From Metabacillus sediminilitoris (GTDB taxonomy: Bacteria; Bacillota; Bacilli; Bacillales; Bacillaceae): DNA of 64,000 nucleotides. Where the stretch lies: NCBI RefSeq assembly GCF_009720625.1, contig NZ_CP046266.1:2303501-2367500 (forward strand), given 5' to 3'. This document shows positions 1-9,353 of this stretch, in pieces. The notes beneath the pieces are model-generated. The model saw only the letters and a list, made by a program, of their open reading frames with translations, did no database searches and was not told the DNA's origin. Position 1 is the stretch's first letter, and the number at the start of each line of letters is the position of its first letter. Position numbers and translations under genes: made by a program.

Positions 1-2
1 GA

Positions 3-458
3 CGTTTACGATTAAATTGGTATCATGCAGAGGCTCTGCCAGAAGACAAAGCTACTTATGTAAAACACTATGGGAAACGAGGATCTGTCATGATGGTAGG
101 AGATGGAATAAATGATGCACCAGCTCTCGCTCATGCCGATGTAGGAGTCACAATGGGAGCTAAACGAACAGATATTGCATCAGAAGCGAGTGACGTCATT
201 ATTACCTCCGATAACCCAGAAATGCTCTCAGAATTAGTAGGACTTTCTAGAAAAACGATGAATATTATTAAACAAAACTTCATTGTAACCTTTGCAATTA
301 ATGGTCTTGCTATTTTATTTGGAGCATTGGGCATTTTTTCGCCAATCGTTGGAGCAGCTATTCATAATGCAGCTACGATTGGTGTAGTCATAAATAGTGC
401 ACGTATTCTATGGACAGGAGATGAATCGAATGAATCCAAAGTTTTATGTTCTGCATGA
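3..458 (+). CDS. Heavy-metal P1B-type ATPase, C-terminal part (5' end outside window)
   Basis: The reading frame is open from the first bases of the window, so only the last 151 residues or so are present. It contains the P-type ATPase hinge motif GDGINDAPALAHADVG, followed by the ASEASDVII segment and two C-terminal hydrophobic segments, as in heavy-metal (P1B) pumps that move metal ions across the membrane using ATP. The metal-binding CPx-type motif lies upstream, so the metal cannot be told. The stop overlaps the start of the next gene, implying translational coupling. Confidence 0.9.
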   Translation, partial: RLRLNWYHAEALPEDKATYVKHYGKRGSVMMVGDGINDAPALAHADVGVTMGAKRTDIASEASDVIITSDNPEMLSELVGLSRKTMNIIKQNFIVTFAINGLAILFGALGIFSPIVGAAIHNAATIGVVINSARILWTGDESNESKVLCSA

Positions 459-1020
459 TATACCAGGCCGCCTTCGATTACAGATTCCATCCTTACGAGA
501 CAAGACGGATTACAAGGAAATTGAGCATATGTTTTCTTCCCTCAAAGGTATTTTATTTGTGAGGGTAGAACCTACAATTCAAACCATGTTAATTAAATAT
601 GATTTTTCACATCTTTCTCGTAATACTATTTTTCGGTATATATCTATTTTTTTTCAGCAAATTCGCTTAGATCCGTTAGATGATATTATGATTCAGATAG
701 ATCCAACAACTCGAAAAGATTGGTTGCGGACTCTATTTTCTGGATGTTTATTATTGTTAGCAGGTATACGAAAGTCATCCTTCTATAAACCGGATGCTTT
801 AGTATATGGAGCAGTTGTAGCCACTGGATATACTGTATTGTCTCATGGGTCGACGGATAAAATTAAGCATCCAGACATCATAACAGGCATAATTACTTTA
901 TTATCCCTAGGTCCCTCTAATATGCTTTATGTGGCTATGATTACATGGATTGTCAACGTACTAGAGCTATTTCATGAAAAACAAAAATTTCAAACTCAAC
1001 GTCTACACACGATCATCTAG
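430..1020 (+). CDS. HMA-like domain membrane protein coupled to the metal ATPase
   Basis: A protein of about 196 residues. The N-terminus (HDIPGRLRLQIP) looks like a degenerate heavy-metal-associated domain without the usual Cys pair. The C-terminal half has hydrophobic stretches near SGCLLLLAG, YGAVVATGYTV and the last 40 residues. The ATG at 430 is preceded by AGGAG nine bases upstream and overlaps the end of the ATPase gene by 29 bases; an ATG at 421 is a weaker alternative. Position and fold suggest an accessory or regulatory partner of the pump. That role is an inference. Confidence 0.75.
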   Translation: MNPKFYVLHDIPGRLRLQIPSLRDKTDYKEIEHMFSSLKGILFVRVEPTIQTMLIKYDFSHLSRNTIFRYISIFFQQIRLDPLDDIMIQIDPTTRKDWLRTLFSGCLLLLAGIRKSSFYKPDALVYGAVVATGYTVLSHGSTDKIKHPDIITGIITLLSLGPSNMLYVAMITWIVNVLELFHEKQKFQTQRLHTII

Positions 1021-1083
1021 ATATTCATTCATGTCTTTTACATGAATTGATATATACAACTAATTTAATGGGGGAATTATACA

Positions 1084-1314
1084 ATGATTAATCGCGACTT
1101 TTTAATGGGTTTTGTATCAGGCACAGTAGTAGGTGCAGTGGGATACCGTTTGTATGAACAAAATGGAGGTCAATTACAAAGACTTGTACAACCTAATCAA
1201 TCGTTTAGAAGTGTACAAGGAGCAGGAGCACCTTCATATCAGCCTTCTGTAGAAGAGTTAGTAGCACAAAAAGAACGTTTAGAAGATATGATTGCAGAAC
1301 TTCAAGTACAATAA
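1084..1314 (+). CDS. Small membrane-anchored protein of the metal ATPase operon
   Basis: A 76-residue protein. Residues 8-25 form a short glycine-rich transmembrane segment (GFVSGTVVGAVGYRLY) with GxxxG-like spacing. A polar linker follows, and the last 25 residues (VEELVAQKERLEDMIAELQ) should form a helix or coiled coil. A GGGGG-type ribosome binding site precedes the ATG, and a strong terminator follows within 20 bases, so it is the last gene of the ATPase operon. I do not recognise a named family. Confidence 0.7.
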   Translation: MINRDFLMGFVSGTVVGAVGYRLYEQNGGQLQRLVQPNQSFRSVQGAGAPSYQPSVEELVAQKERLEDMIAELQVQ

Positions 1315-1330
1315 AATCTGCAATCATTAA

Positions 1331-1372
1331 AAGAATGAGAAACAGTTCCAGGCTGCTTCTCATTCTTTTTTA
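1331..1372 (+). terminator. Intrinsic terminator of the metal ATPase operon
   Basis: A perfect 11-bp stem (AAGAATGAGAA with TTCTCATTCTT, 1331-1341 and 1357-1367) is followed by a run of T. Confidence 0.85.
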
Positions 1373-1716
1373 TATAAAAAATAGGGGATCACAATAGATA
1401 GAAAAAACTCAATTCATTGACTTTACCTTCATATATAGCTACTTTGAATATTTTTCTATAGACAAACATTTTTACCTGACGTTAAAATGTTTCCTAAAGG
1501 AAAAACTTTATTTTATCATAATGGAATAACAAAAAAAAATCAATATAAAATCTAAAAAATGGTAAAAATGTTAGCATCTAAAGAGGTGTTTTTTGCTCTA
1601 TGGGGCGCTACCCTATATTGAAAATGTAGCTGTTCAAAAAAGGCTTAACATAAAAATAATGCCGGCTTTCTCAATTGGTGATAAAACCTTGTCATTTATC
1701 CGTTATATAAATACCT
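1373..1716. other. Intergenic, no gene seen
   Basis: AT-rich sequence between converging transcription units. I see no open frame with a ribosome binding site and no clear RNA structure. Confidence 0.5.
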
Positions 1717-2064
1717 CTATTTTATTTTTGAGATAATCAACCCAACAATAATAATCGAAAATCCCAATAATGTTTTCCAAGTAGGAATTTCCTTTAGAAA
1801 CATATATCCCATCATCAATGAGATCAGAATTTCTATTCCTTTAGAGGTAACTAAGACATACGTCAGGTTGTCTACAGCTTTAAACCCAAACTTTATTCCA
1901 TAACCGATTAGCATATTTGCGGTTAAAAATAACGGTAAGACAAGGAGCTGGAACTTAAGTGTTTCCCAAAAAGCTGGATCAATGTGTTTGCTTTGATAAG
2001 AAAAAATCAGGTTTACCAGAAATAATCCTGAGAACAAGCACGCTAAACTGTAAATATAATTCAT
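1717..2064 (-). CDS. Small multidrug-resistance/EamA-like membrane protein
   Basis: A 115-residue protein with four predicted transmembrane segments, the last being FSIIIVGLIISKI. Size and topology resemble a half-size drug/metabolite transporter that would pair to form a full unit. The ATG at 2064 has AAAGAGAG seven bases upstream; an in-frame GTG two codons earlier lies against that site and is less likely. The substrate is unknown. It stands alone on the minus strand. Confidence 0.7.
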   Translation of the reverse strand: MNYIYSLACLFSGLFLVNLIFSYQSKHIDPAFWETLKFQLLVLPLFLTANMLIGYGIKFGFKAVDNLTYVLVTSKGIEILISLMMGYMFLKEIPTWKTLLGFSIIIVGLIISKIK

Positions 2065-2202
2065 GGACACACTCTCTTTACTAAACTTCTTGTTTTTAGT
2101 ATGAGTTTACCCTACCATTTTTTCTGTATACCATAAAATTTGTATAAGGTAAAAAAATAGTTATTCCACAAAAAATCATGTCAAGAGTTGAAAAAAGTCA
2201 AG

Positions 2203-2277
2203 AGCATACCCGAAGGTACGCAACTTAGACAACAGAAGTACTTGAATAATATAGTGGAGCAAGATCATCGTTTTATC
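2203..2277 (+). pseudogene. Fragment of an IS6-family (IS240/IS26-like) transposase
   Basis: One frame reads IPEGTQLRQQKYLNNIVEQD followed by HRFI. This matches the segment before the third catalytic residue of IS6-family transposases, which usually read LKYLNNIVEQDHR. No start, stop or inverted repeats remain, so this is a short relic. Recognition is from memory of the family motif. Confidence 0.5.
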
Positions 2278-2356
2278 CCGCTGTCTTTTTATATTCGTTT
2301 CTTGAAATATCTTGGAAATATTTGTTGCTTCTTGAATATATCTAATTTCCAAAAAA

Positions 2357-2365
2357 TGCTATAAT
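2357..2365 (+). promoter_or_regulatory. Extended -10 promoter of the small membrane gene
   Basis: TGCTATAAT is an extended -10 (TGn plus TATAAT) about 39 bases before the start codon at 2404. No good -35 lies at 17 bp, as extended -10 promoters allow. Confidence 0.4.
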
Positions 2366-2403
2366 TATATATGCATTACTAGTAAAAAGGAGAATAAATA
2401 TCT

Positions 2404-2634
2404 ATGAATTCCAGTGGAAAAACAACACCGATTTTTGTCGTGATTTTTATTGTTTCTAGCATTCTAGCTATTTTAAATAACATAAGACCATTAGCAGGCG
2501 AGCTTAGAGTCATTGGTTTTTCAGTTTTCACTTTACTATGTTTAATAATAGCTGTTATGTTTAGAAAAACTGCTTGGAAAGTAATCGCAATTGTCGCCTA
2601 CTGGATTCTTTTTGGTGTAATTCAAATGATATAA
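2404..2634 (+). CDS. Small two- or three-helix membrane protein
   Basis: A 76-residue hydrophobic protein with segments around residues 9-24, 37-52 and 58-74, joined by short polar loops (NNIRPLAGELR and FRKTAWK). AAAAAGGAG precedes the ATG with suitable spacing. No family recognised. It has its own promoter-like sequence and no partner in the same direction. Confidence 0.6.
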   Translation: MNSSGKTTPIFVVIFIVSSILAILNNIRPLAGELRVIGFSVFTLLCLIIAVMFRKTAWKVIAIVAYWILFGVIQMI

Positions 2635-2880
2635 TCCTGTTCTTGCAGCACACAAAGGCTCCTTAAAGGTTCTTATTTTTTTCAACTTTAAGAAGGCAAG
2701 AAAGGTTTTATTTATGAGGAAAAAATAAAAAGAAAACAATTGGTGAAATGACAAAAAGCCGAAAGATGAGAGAATCAATCCTACAACTAGTATTAATAAA
2801 GATGAAGACAAAATTAGTGGATTGATTGCTAGCATACTAATGACAAAGTCGAGTGGGAGTTGCGTTTCATTGTGAATAAA

Positions 2881-2912
2881 AAATGGCAATGCTTAAAGAA
2901 ACATTGCCATTT
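2881..2912 (-). terminator. Bidirectional terminator after dhaS
   Basis: An 11-bp perfect stem (AAATGGCAATG with CATTGCCATTT) with a T run on the minus strand lies about 20 bases past the aldehyde dehydrogenase stop codon. Confidence 0.8.
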
Positions 2913-2932
2913 TCTTAAGAAATTCAGTTGCT

Positions 2933-4417
2933 TTATTTCTTAGAAATCCAAACGCTCTTAACTTCAGTGTAGTTGTTCAATGCGTAAGATCCCATTTCAC
3001 GGCCAATACCCGATTGCTTGTAACCGCCAAATGGTGATGCAGCATCAAAGACATTGTAGCAGTTTACCCATACAGTTCCTGCACGAAGGTTTTCCGCAAT
3101 ATAGTGGGCTTTTGCCACATCCCTTGTCCAAACCCCGGCAGCTAGTCCATATTCACTATTATTTGCACGAGCAATCAGATCATCTACATCATCATAAGGC
3201 ATAGCTGAAATGACTGGACCAAAGATTTCTTCTTTCGCAATCGTCATTTCATCATTAACATTTGCAAAAATAGTAGGAGATACGAAGTAACCTTGTTCAT
3301 ATGGTTTTGTTCCACCTACTAATAGTTCAGCACCTTCATTTACACCTTTTTCAATATAGCCTAATACCCGGTTTTGTTGTTCTGTCGAAACAAGTGGACC
3401 AATTTCTGTATCAGCGTGGATTCCTGATCCTTGTTTAATTTTTTCTGCGTGACTCACCATGTCAGCCACTACATTATCGAATTGTTTCTTTTGAACGAAC
3501 ACGCGAGATCCAGCACAGCAAACTTGCCCCTGGTTAAACATAACCCCGTTTAATGCACCAGGAATGGCTTCTGTAAGGTCTGCATCAGGTAAAATGATGT
3601 TCGGAGATTTTCCGCCTAATTCAAGTGTGACTCGTTTTAACGTTTTAGCTGCCTTTTCCATAATTAGTTTTCCAACTTCAGTTGATCCTGTGAAGGCAAT
3701 TTTATCTACTTTTGGATGATCGACTAGTGGTTGACCTGCCGTCTCACCAAAACCAGGAACAATATTAAGAACTCCTGCTGGGAATCCAGCTTCTTGAGCT
3801 AATTCTGCTAAGTATAGTGCAGATAAAGGTGTTTGTTCTGCAGGCTTTAATACGACTGTACAGCCAGTTGCTAAAGCAGCTCCCAGCTTCCACATTGCCA
3901 TTAATAATGGGAAGTTCCAAGGGATAATCTGCCCGACTACACCAACAGCTTCATGACGGGTAAAGTTAAAATACGGGCCATTGACAGGAATTGTTTGGCC
4001 GACGATCTTTGTCGTCCAACCTGCGTAATAACGCATATGTTCTATAGCTAAAGGAATATCTGCATTCGTTGTTTCTCTAATTGGTTTACCATTATCTAAT
4101 GTTTCTAATTGAGCTAAATCATCTTTATGTTCTTCCATTAAATCTGCCAGCTTGTACATTAAGCGGCTTCTCTCAGCTGTTCCCATCTTAGACCATGGAC
4201 CTTCATCAAAGGCTTTGCGAGCAGCTTTAACAGCTAAATCGATGTCCTCTGGCCCTGCTTCAAATACATGCGCAAGCACTTCACCTGTAGCTGGGTTATA
4301 TGTCTCAAATGTTTTTTGGGAAACACTTTCCACAAACTCTCCATTAATAAAGAGCTTCTTCTTTCCATTCAGAAACTTTTCTACTCTTTCTCTTAATTGA
4401 ACTACTAATTGGCTCAT
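2933..4417 (-). CDS. dhaS: Aldehyde dehydrogenase, DhaS-like
   Basis: A 494-residue NAD(P)-dependent aldehyde dehydrogenase that oxidises aldehydes to carboxylic acids. Visible motifs are the ELGGKSPNI glutamate motif, [11 protein letters not shown] with the catalytic cysteine, FTGSTEVG of the cofactor site and EEIFGPV. It is close to B. subtilis DhaS as I recall that sequence, including [14 protein letters not shown] and [19 protein letters not shown]. The start at 4417 was chosen because AGGAGG lies directly upstream; the open frame extends 20 codons further without a binding site. The gene stands alone on the minus strand. It could take acetaldehyde from the nearby acetoin pathway, which is an inference. 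Confidence 0.92.
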   Translation of the reverse strand: MSQLVVQLRERVEKFLNGKKKLFINGEFVESVSQKTFETYNPATGEVLAHVFEAGPEDIDLAVKAARKAFDEGPWSKMGTAERSRLMYKLADLMEEHKDDLAQLETLDNGKPIRETTNADIPLAIEHMRYYAGWTTKIVGQTIPVNGPYFNFTRHEAVGVVGQIIPWNFPLLMAMWKLGAALATGCTVVLKPAEQTPLSALYLAELAQEAGFPAGVLNIVPGFGETAGQPLVDHPKVDKIAFTGSTEVGKLIMEKAAKTLKRVTLELGGKSPNIILPDADLTEAIPGALNGVMFNQGQVCCAGSRVFVQKKQFDNVVADMVSHAEKIKQGSGIHADTEIGPLVSTEQQNRVLGYIEKGVNEGAELLVGGTKPYEQGYFVSPTIFANVNDEMTIAKEEIFGPVISAMPYDDVDDLIARANNSEYGLAAGVWTRDVAKAHYIAENLRAGTVWVNCYNVFDAASPFGGYKQSGIGREMGSYALNNYTEVKSVWISKK

Positions 4418-4709
4418 GCTATTCCTCCTCATGATTTGTATTATGTAATGGTCGACACAAGAAAAAATAAGTGTCAAAATATTACACTTACAAAACTAGT
4501 TTTACATATTAAGAGGAAGAAACTCAAGGAAAACATTTCCAAACATTCAGATATAATTTGACAAAGAGATTGTGGTTGGGTGCCAGTTACCATCAAGTTT
4601 TGTCGAAGTTGATAGAATATTAGATAGTAAGAGGTAATCATTATGTCATGTAATCGAAAATTGTGAGGGAGGATGGTTATTTTACCAAAAAATCTAAAGG
4701 AGCAAACAT

Positions 4710-4865
4710 ATGCATATAAGATGCCCGGAATGTGAGAATCTATTTAAATATAAAGGAGGTTCTATCAGATATGTATCACAAGATAAGTCCCATTTAAAAG
4801 AGGAAGTAGAAAGAAAATTAGATGAACGATTAAACACTTTTAACAACAAAGATAACACTTATTAG
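4710..4865 (+). CDS. 51-residue protein with an N-terminal CPEC motif
   Basis: The ATG at 4710 has AAAGGAG seven bases upstream and opens a 51-codon frame ending at TAG. The N-terminus (MHIRCPECENLFKYKGG) carries a CxxC pair like one half of a zinc ribbon. The rest is charged and helical (HLKEEVERKLDERLN). I do not recognise a family. Only one Cys pair is present, so it would bind metal as a dimer or be a fragment. Confidence 0.45.
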   Translation: MHIRCPECENLFKYKGGSIRYVSQDKSHLKEEVERKLDERLNTFNNKDNTY

Positions 4866-5063
4866 TAAGTGATGTCTTAGATATAATGGATCGGTTTGTT
4901 AATATTTTATGACCTGATTACGATAAGAAAATCTAATTTATCAACGTTTCTTACATTATGTAATGATCGATTTTTATTTATCACAAATAAAATTCATACA
5001 AAGACATCGTGAACAAATCGTGTGCTAACTGCTTACTGTCATTAATCAAAGAGAAAATATTTC

Positions 5064-5104
5064 GGTGCCTGTCACTTTTTATTTGTGCAAAAGTGACAGG
5101 CACC
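5064..5104. repeat. Perfect 16-bp inverted repeat
   Basis: GGTGCCTGTCACTTTT at 5064-5079 is exactly complementary to 5089-5104, with a 9-base loop. It is followed at once by the DnaB relic. It could be a terminator or a mobile palindromic repeat end. Confidence 0.8.
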
Positions 5105-5108
5105 TCTA

Positions 5109-5637
5109 TTTAAATGGTCGGATGTGATTGGTTATCTAAATGGAACGCATATGCAAATTTTTGATGGTGCTGGACAAACGGTAGCAGAGATGAGAGCGAA
5201 AACGCGAAAATTGATGAATCAATTGCCAAACAAAAAAACCGATTCTTTTTATTGATTACTTAACACTCATCCGTTCTGGTGAGCTTTACGGAGGGAATTC
5301 CCATTTACAGGTGACGGAAATATCCAAATCTCTCAAAACGATGGCAAAGGATTTTCAGTGTTCAGTCGTTTGTCTGGCGCAGCTAAATCGATCGAAGAAT
5401 CAAGAGCCAATAAACACCTGATAATGTAAGATATTCGGGAATCGGAAAGTTTGGAACAAGACGCAGATGTCATTTTGTTCTTGTATCGTGAAGCCTATTA
5501 TGATAAGGACTGGCAGGATCAAACACTTGAAATCATTGTTTTTAAAAACAAATGGTCCAGTTGGAACCGTCGCCGTTCATTACAATAAGTATACAGGAAA
5601 GATTGAGGAGCAAAAGGAAAAGAGGCTTATTCATTGA
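5109..5637 (+). pseudogene. Replicative DNA helicase (DnaB family) relic
   Basis: Three reading frames must be joined to follow a DnaB C-terminal ATPase domain. Recognisable pieces are IFDGAGQTVAEMRAKTRKL, then KKPILFIDYLTLIRSGE (Walker B-like), SVVCLAQLNRSKNQEP, LEQDADVILFLYREAYYD, and GPVGTVAVHYNKYTGKIEE. Frameshifts lie in an A run near 5240, near 5420-5430 and near 5550. The N-terminal half and Walker A are absent. It probably came from a phage or other mobile element. Confidence 0.8.
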
Positions 5638-5789
5638 TAATTTTAAGGACGAAAACTCAATGCGAAAAAATTCTCATATCGAGGTGTTAACACGTGATTG
5701 TGAAGGATCTTTACCTTAATTCGATCCATTTTGAATAATCATCATTGGCACATTATATTCACCATTTACTTAAAGAGGGGAATATATCA

Positions 5790-5924
5790 TTGGATGACAA
5801 CATATCCAAAATAGACTTTGATCAAGCAGATCATCATAAAGTAGAGGAAATGATTGAAAGCAATGTATACCGTACCAGCGTTTTATTTAACGTTGTTACA
5901 ATAATAATAAACATATGTAATTGA
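5790..5924 (+). CDS. Possible 44-residue small protein
   Basis: TTG at 5790 follows GAGGGG at nine bases. The frame encodes an acidic N-terminus (DDNISKIDFDQADHHK) and a hydrophobic tail (TSVLFNVVTIIINICN). It lies just upstream of acoR in the same direction. No family is recognised and the TTG start makes it uncertain. Confidence 0.25.
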   Translation: MDDNISKIDFDQADHHKVEEMIESNVYRTSVLFNVVTIIINICN

Positions 5925-5979
5925 ACCGAACCTATCACAATTATATAATGAAAGGGGATACAAGAGGGGGCTGATGTAC

Positions 5980-7782
5980 ATGAGTATGGAGATTCGGCAA
6001 ACTTGGGAGAAGTATATTCATGAAAATAAACTGGATCCATCTAAAATCGATAAGGTCATTAGCGATTCTTGGAAGCTTAGTAAGAAATTTAAAGTGAACC
6101 CGAATCAGGGGGTCGGCAACCGAATTCTTACGACAAGTGATTTTCAAGAAAAATTGAGAAATAATGAGACTCTGATTTCATTGGCAAAGAGAAGCATGGA
6201 CCGCTTTCGTATACTGTTTAAAAATATGGATTTTATTCTAGTCCTAACAGATGCAGAGGGTTATATTTTATGGCAATCTGGAAATGAGAGATTGAGAGAA
6301 ACTGCGAGAGAAATAGGGTTTTGGGAAGGTTCTCAATGGACCGAATCGGTGGTTGGAACGAATGCGATTGGTGTCGCTTTACGAACAAAAGAGGCGAATA
6401 TCATCCATGGATACGAGCATTTCGCTAAAGCCTCCCAAAGATGGAGCTGTGTGTCTTCTCCTATATTTGGAGAGGATGGGCAAGTTAAAGGGGTAGTAGA
6501 CTTATCAATGCCTGCCCACTATCCAAAAGAATTTGATTTCTTAGTAAGGGTCCAACTGATTGCTGACTATATCTCAGAAGCATTACAAAGAAAGGCATAT
6601 GAAGACCAGAAGTACATGCTGCAATATTACTCTAGTAAAAAACAACCTGGCATTCTGTGCGATTCCTCCATGACCATTCTACATATATCCACTGAACTAA
6701 TAAACGAGCCTGAATCCTATTTAGGAAAAAAACTGAATGATATAAAAACCACTGATTGGCTGATCGGTATACAGGAACCTATTTGGAAGGAAGATGCCTG
6801 TATCGGCTACTTTGTACATGGCTTGAAACAAAGAGTAGCGGATAAAACGTTTGTCTTTCCTTATGTTGCTGGCCGGAGTAAGACGTATCATGAATTATTA
6901 GAGGAAGTAAAAATTGTTGCACCTACTTCAGCACCTATTCATTTATTTGGTGAAACAGGGACGGGGAAAGAAGTGCTGGCAAATACCATCCATGTAAACA
7001 GTCCTTTTTCAGAGGGGAAGCTCGTTAGTGTAAATTGTGGTTCTATCCCGGATAATTTGATGGAAAGTGAATTATTCGGTTACGAAAAGGGCGCTTTTAC
7101 AGGAGCTAATGCTAATGGCTATCAAGGGAAAATTGAGCAGGCCAATAATGGAACCTTATTTCTCGATGAAATAGAGGATATGCCAGCCTCGATGCAGTCT
7201 GACTTGTTGCGGGTTCTTCAAGAAAAGAAGCTGACTCGAATTGGTGGAAATCAAGAAATACAAGTGAATTTTAGACTCATTACAGCAAGCAATCAAGACT
7301 TAAAAACCCTTGTCATAAATGGGGAATTTCGAGAAGATTTGTTTTATCGAGTGTATGTTTGTCCACTTCATATCCCTCCTTTAAGAGAACGTAAAGAAGA
7401 TATACGTGAGTTGATAAAATCTTATGAAGACGCGAACGCATGGTATCCTTTTTGGGAAAAAGAATTAATTGAAGTAGCAGAACAGAACCAATGGAATGGA
7501 AATATACGTGAGCTGAATAACTTTTTGGAAAGGTGTCATGTGTACTACAGAGAAAGGACACCAACTAGGGAACAGTTAATCCAGTTGATTCATAAAGGTG
7601 GATTAATCCTGCAGCATCCAGAGACTAGCAGCGAAGATATAAATTTTAAGGAACAAATAGAAAAAGAACAGATTATGAATGCTTTGATTCAAAACAATGG
7701 GAATATTCCTTTATCAGCCAAACAATTATCAATGTCAAAAAGCACTCTTTATCGAAAAATCACTAAATATAGATTGAATTAA
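5980..7782 (+). CDS. acoR: Sigma-54-dependent activator of acetoin catabolism, AcoR-like
   Basis: A 600-residue enhancer-binding protein. The N-terminal 290 residues hold a GAF-type sensor region (WTESVVGTNAIG, then a ligand-binding region). The AAA+ domain starts near residue 315 with Walker A GETGTGKE at about 324, the sigma-54-contacting GAFTGA loop at about 371, Walker B GTLFLDEIEDM and REDLFYR. A Fis-type helix-turn-helix (IPLSAKQLSMSKSTLYRKI) ends the protein. The ATG at 5980 is nine bases after AGAGGGGG; the ATG at 5974 is too close to it. It should activate the -24/-12 promoter just downstream that drives acoLABC. Confidence 0.92.
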   Translation: MSMEIRQTWEKYIHENKLDPSKIDKVISDSWKLSKKFKVNPNQGVGNRILTTSDFQEKLRNNETLISLAKRSMDRFRILFKNMDFILVLTDAEGYILWQSGNERLRETAREIGFWEGSQWTESVVGTNAIGVALRTKEANIIHGYEHFAKASQRWSCVSSPIFGEDGQVKGVVDLSMPAHYPKEFDFLVRVQLIADYISEALQRKAYEDQKYMLQYYSSKKQPGILCDSSMTILHISTELINEPESYLGKKLNDIKTTDWLIGIQEPIWKEDACIGYFVHGLKQRVADKTFVFPYVAGRSKTYHELLEEVKIVAPTSAPIHLFGETGTGKEVLANTIHVNSPFSEGKLVSVNCGSIPDNLMESELFGYEKGAFTGANANGYQGKIEQANNGTLFLDEIEDMPASMQSDLLRVLQEKKLTRIGGNQEIQVNFRLITASNQDLKTLVINGEFREDLFYRVYVCPLHIPPLRERKEDIRELIKSYEDANAWYPFWEKELIEVAEQNQWNGNIRELNNFLERCHVYYRERTPTREQLIQLIHKGGLILQHPETSSEDINFKEQIEKEQIMNALIQNNGNIPLSAKQLSMSKSTLYRKITKYRLN

Positions 7783-7791
7783 AATGAGACG

Positions 7792-7827
7792 AAATGCGAC
7801 GATCTGAAACGATTGTCGCATTTTTTA
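7792..7827 (+). terminator. Terminator after acoR
   Basis: The stem AAATGCGAC (7792-7800) and GTCGCATTT (7815-7823) with added internal pairing is followed by six T. It lies 45-75 bp upstream of the -24 element, so it may also overlap the activator-binding region. Confidence 0.75.
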
Positions 7828-7870
7828 TTTCTTTATTTAAAACCTCCCCTTCTAGTAGTGGGTTTTGATG

Positions 7871-7887
7871 TTGGCGCGATAATTGCA
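7871..7887 (+). promoter_or_regulatory. Sigma-54 (-24/-12) promoter of the aco operon
   Basis: TTGGCGCGATAATTGCA matches the sigma-54 consensus (YTGGCACG, four bases, TTGCW) with GG and GC exactly ten bases apart. It lies between acoR and acoL, as expected for an AcoR-activated promoter. Confidence 0.9.
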
Positions 7888-7982
7888 TATATGAAAAGTG
7901 AGATCATCAATAAAAACAGTTGATGTCTTCATCACAAACATACTGTAACAGCAGCATTTTTAGGGACAGGAGGGAAGGAATC

Positions 7983-9335
7983 TTGAAGCACTTTGATTTA
8001 ATCGTAATTGGTGCCGGACCAGGTGGGTATGTTGCAGCAATCAGGGCAGCTCAAAAAGGAAAGAAAGTAGCCATCATCGAAAAATCGTCTTTAGGTGGAA
8101 CATGTTTAAATGTTGGGTGCATTCCATCAAAGACATTTTTACAGCACAGCGAATGGCTTGAAAACATTAAAAAAGCGAATCTTTACGGGATCTCAGCTGA
8201 GGTAAAGCATATTGACTATGAGAGGCTTGTAGAACGTAAAGATAAAGTAGTGGGAACATTGGTACACGGCATTGAGTATTTGTTACAAAAAAACAACATC
8301 ACCTTGATTAAGGGTGAAGCAACGATATTGGAAAGCATGGTTGTGATGGTCAATCATCAAGAGTTCAAGAGCAAAGATATCATCCTTGCAACTGGAAGCA
8401 GACCGTATGTTCCGTCTATCAAGGGGCTAGACCAAGTGTTTTACCATACGACAGATAGCTTTTTTGATATAAAAGAACAGCCTAAAGAACTAATCATTAT
8501 TGGTGGGGGAGTAATTGGAATTGAATTAGCCTTTGCGATGGCTCCTCTTGGTACAAAGGTTACGGTCATTGAAGCAGCAGATGACATTCTTTTAACAGAA
8601 GACGACGATGCTCGTGAAATTTTAAAAAAGAAAATGGATCAGCTTGGAATCGCTTACTATACAAAAGCAACGATTCTTGACGTAACACGTACCGATGTAC
8701 ATTTAGAACATCATAAGATTCCTTACACGCATCTGCTTGTGGCAACAGGTAGGAGAGCTAATATCGAAATTGCCGATGCCTTACATTTAGAAATGGATGA
8801 AAACAAGAAATTTATTAAAGTGAATCGTAACTATTTAACGAGTAAAAATCATGTGTATGCCATTGGAGATGTAATAGGGGGCTATCAGCTTGCACATGTG
8901 GCAAGCCAGGAAGGATTAGTAGCTGTCGCGGCCATTCTTAATGAACGTCATTCTACAATAAATCAAGATGACATTCCTAGATGTGTGTACACACATCCTG
9001 AAATCGCCTCGTTTGGCCTTAATGAAAAGCAAGCGAAGGTAAAGGGATATGATGTGTTAACTAAGAAAATGACGTTTAAATCGAATGGAAGAGCAATAGC
9101 AATGGACGAAACAGAAGGATTTGTCAAATTAATCACCGAGAAAAATGATCATGAAATATTAGGGGCAGTTGTGGTTGGGGCAAATGCAACCGAGTTAATC
9201 AATCAAATTCTAGCCGTGAAGCAATCAGAAGGCCGAATTGAAGAACTGAGTTCACTTATATATGGACATCCCAACTTGTCAGAGACGATTGGTGAAACAG
9301 CCGAAAGTATGTTGTTTAAAGCGATTCACGCATAA
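7983..9335 (+). CDS. acoL: Dihydrolipoamide dehydrogenase (E3) of the acetoin complex
   Basis: A 450-residue flavoprotein that reoxidises dihydrolipoamide with NAD+. The N-terminal FAD motif is VIGAGPGGYVAA. The redox disulfide is C41-C46 in GGTCLNVGCIPSK. The NAD-binding motif is IIGGGVIGIELA, and the dimerisation domain ends in HPNLSETIGE with the active-site His-Glu pair. The TTG at 7983 is chosen because GGAGG lies nine bases upstream and the protein then begins with the expected KHFDLIVIG. It is the first gene of the operon, unlike the acoABCL order of B. subtilis. Confidence 0.93.
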   Translation: MKHFDLIVIGAGPGGYVAAIRAAQKGKKVAIIEKSSLGGTCLNVGCIPSKTFLQHSEWLENIKKANLYGISAEVKHIDYERLVERKDKVVGTLVHGIEYLLQKNNITLIKGEATILESMVVMVNHQEFKSKDIILATGSRPYVPSIKGLDQVFYHTTDSFFDIKEQPKELIIIGGGVIGIELAFAMAPLGTKVTVIEAADDILLTEDDDAREILKKKMDQLGIAYYTKATILDVTRTDVHLEHHKIPYTHLLVATGRRANIEIADALHLEMDENKKFIKVNRNYLTSKNHVYAIGDVIGGYQLAHVASQEGLVAVAAILNERHSTINQDDIPRCVYTHPEIASFGLNEKQAKVKGYDVLTKKMTFKSNGRAIAMDETEGFVKLITEKNDHEILGAVVVGANATELINQILAVKQSEGRIEELSSLIYGHPNLSETIGETAESMLFKAIHA

Positions 9336-9353
9336 AGAAGAGGAGGAATTATG

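Noticed and set aside
2542..2889. 115-codon minus-strand frame after the small membrane gene
   Set aside because: It overlaps the 3' end of 2404-2634 and the dhaS terminator, its first codons lie in the hairpin, and there is no binding site.
5820..5970. Promoter candidates before acoR
   Set aside because: TATAAT-like stretches exist but none with a convincing -35 at 16-18 bases.
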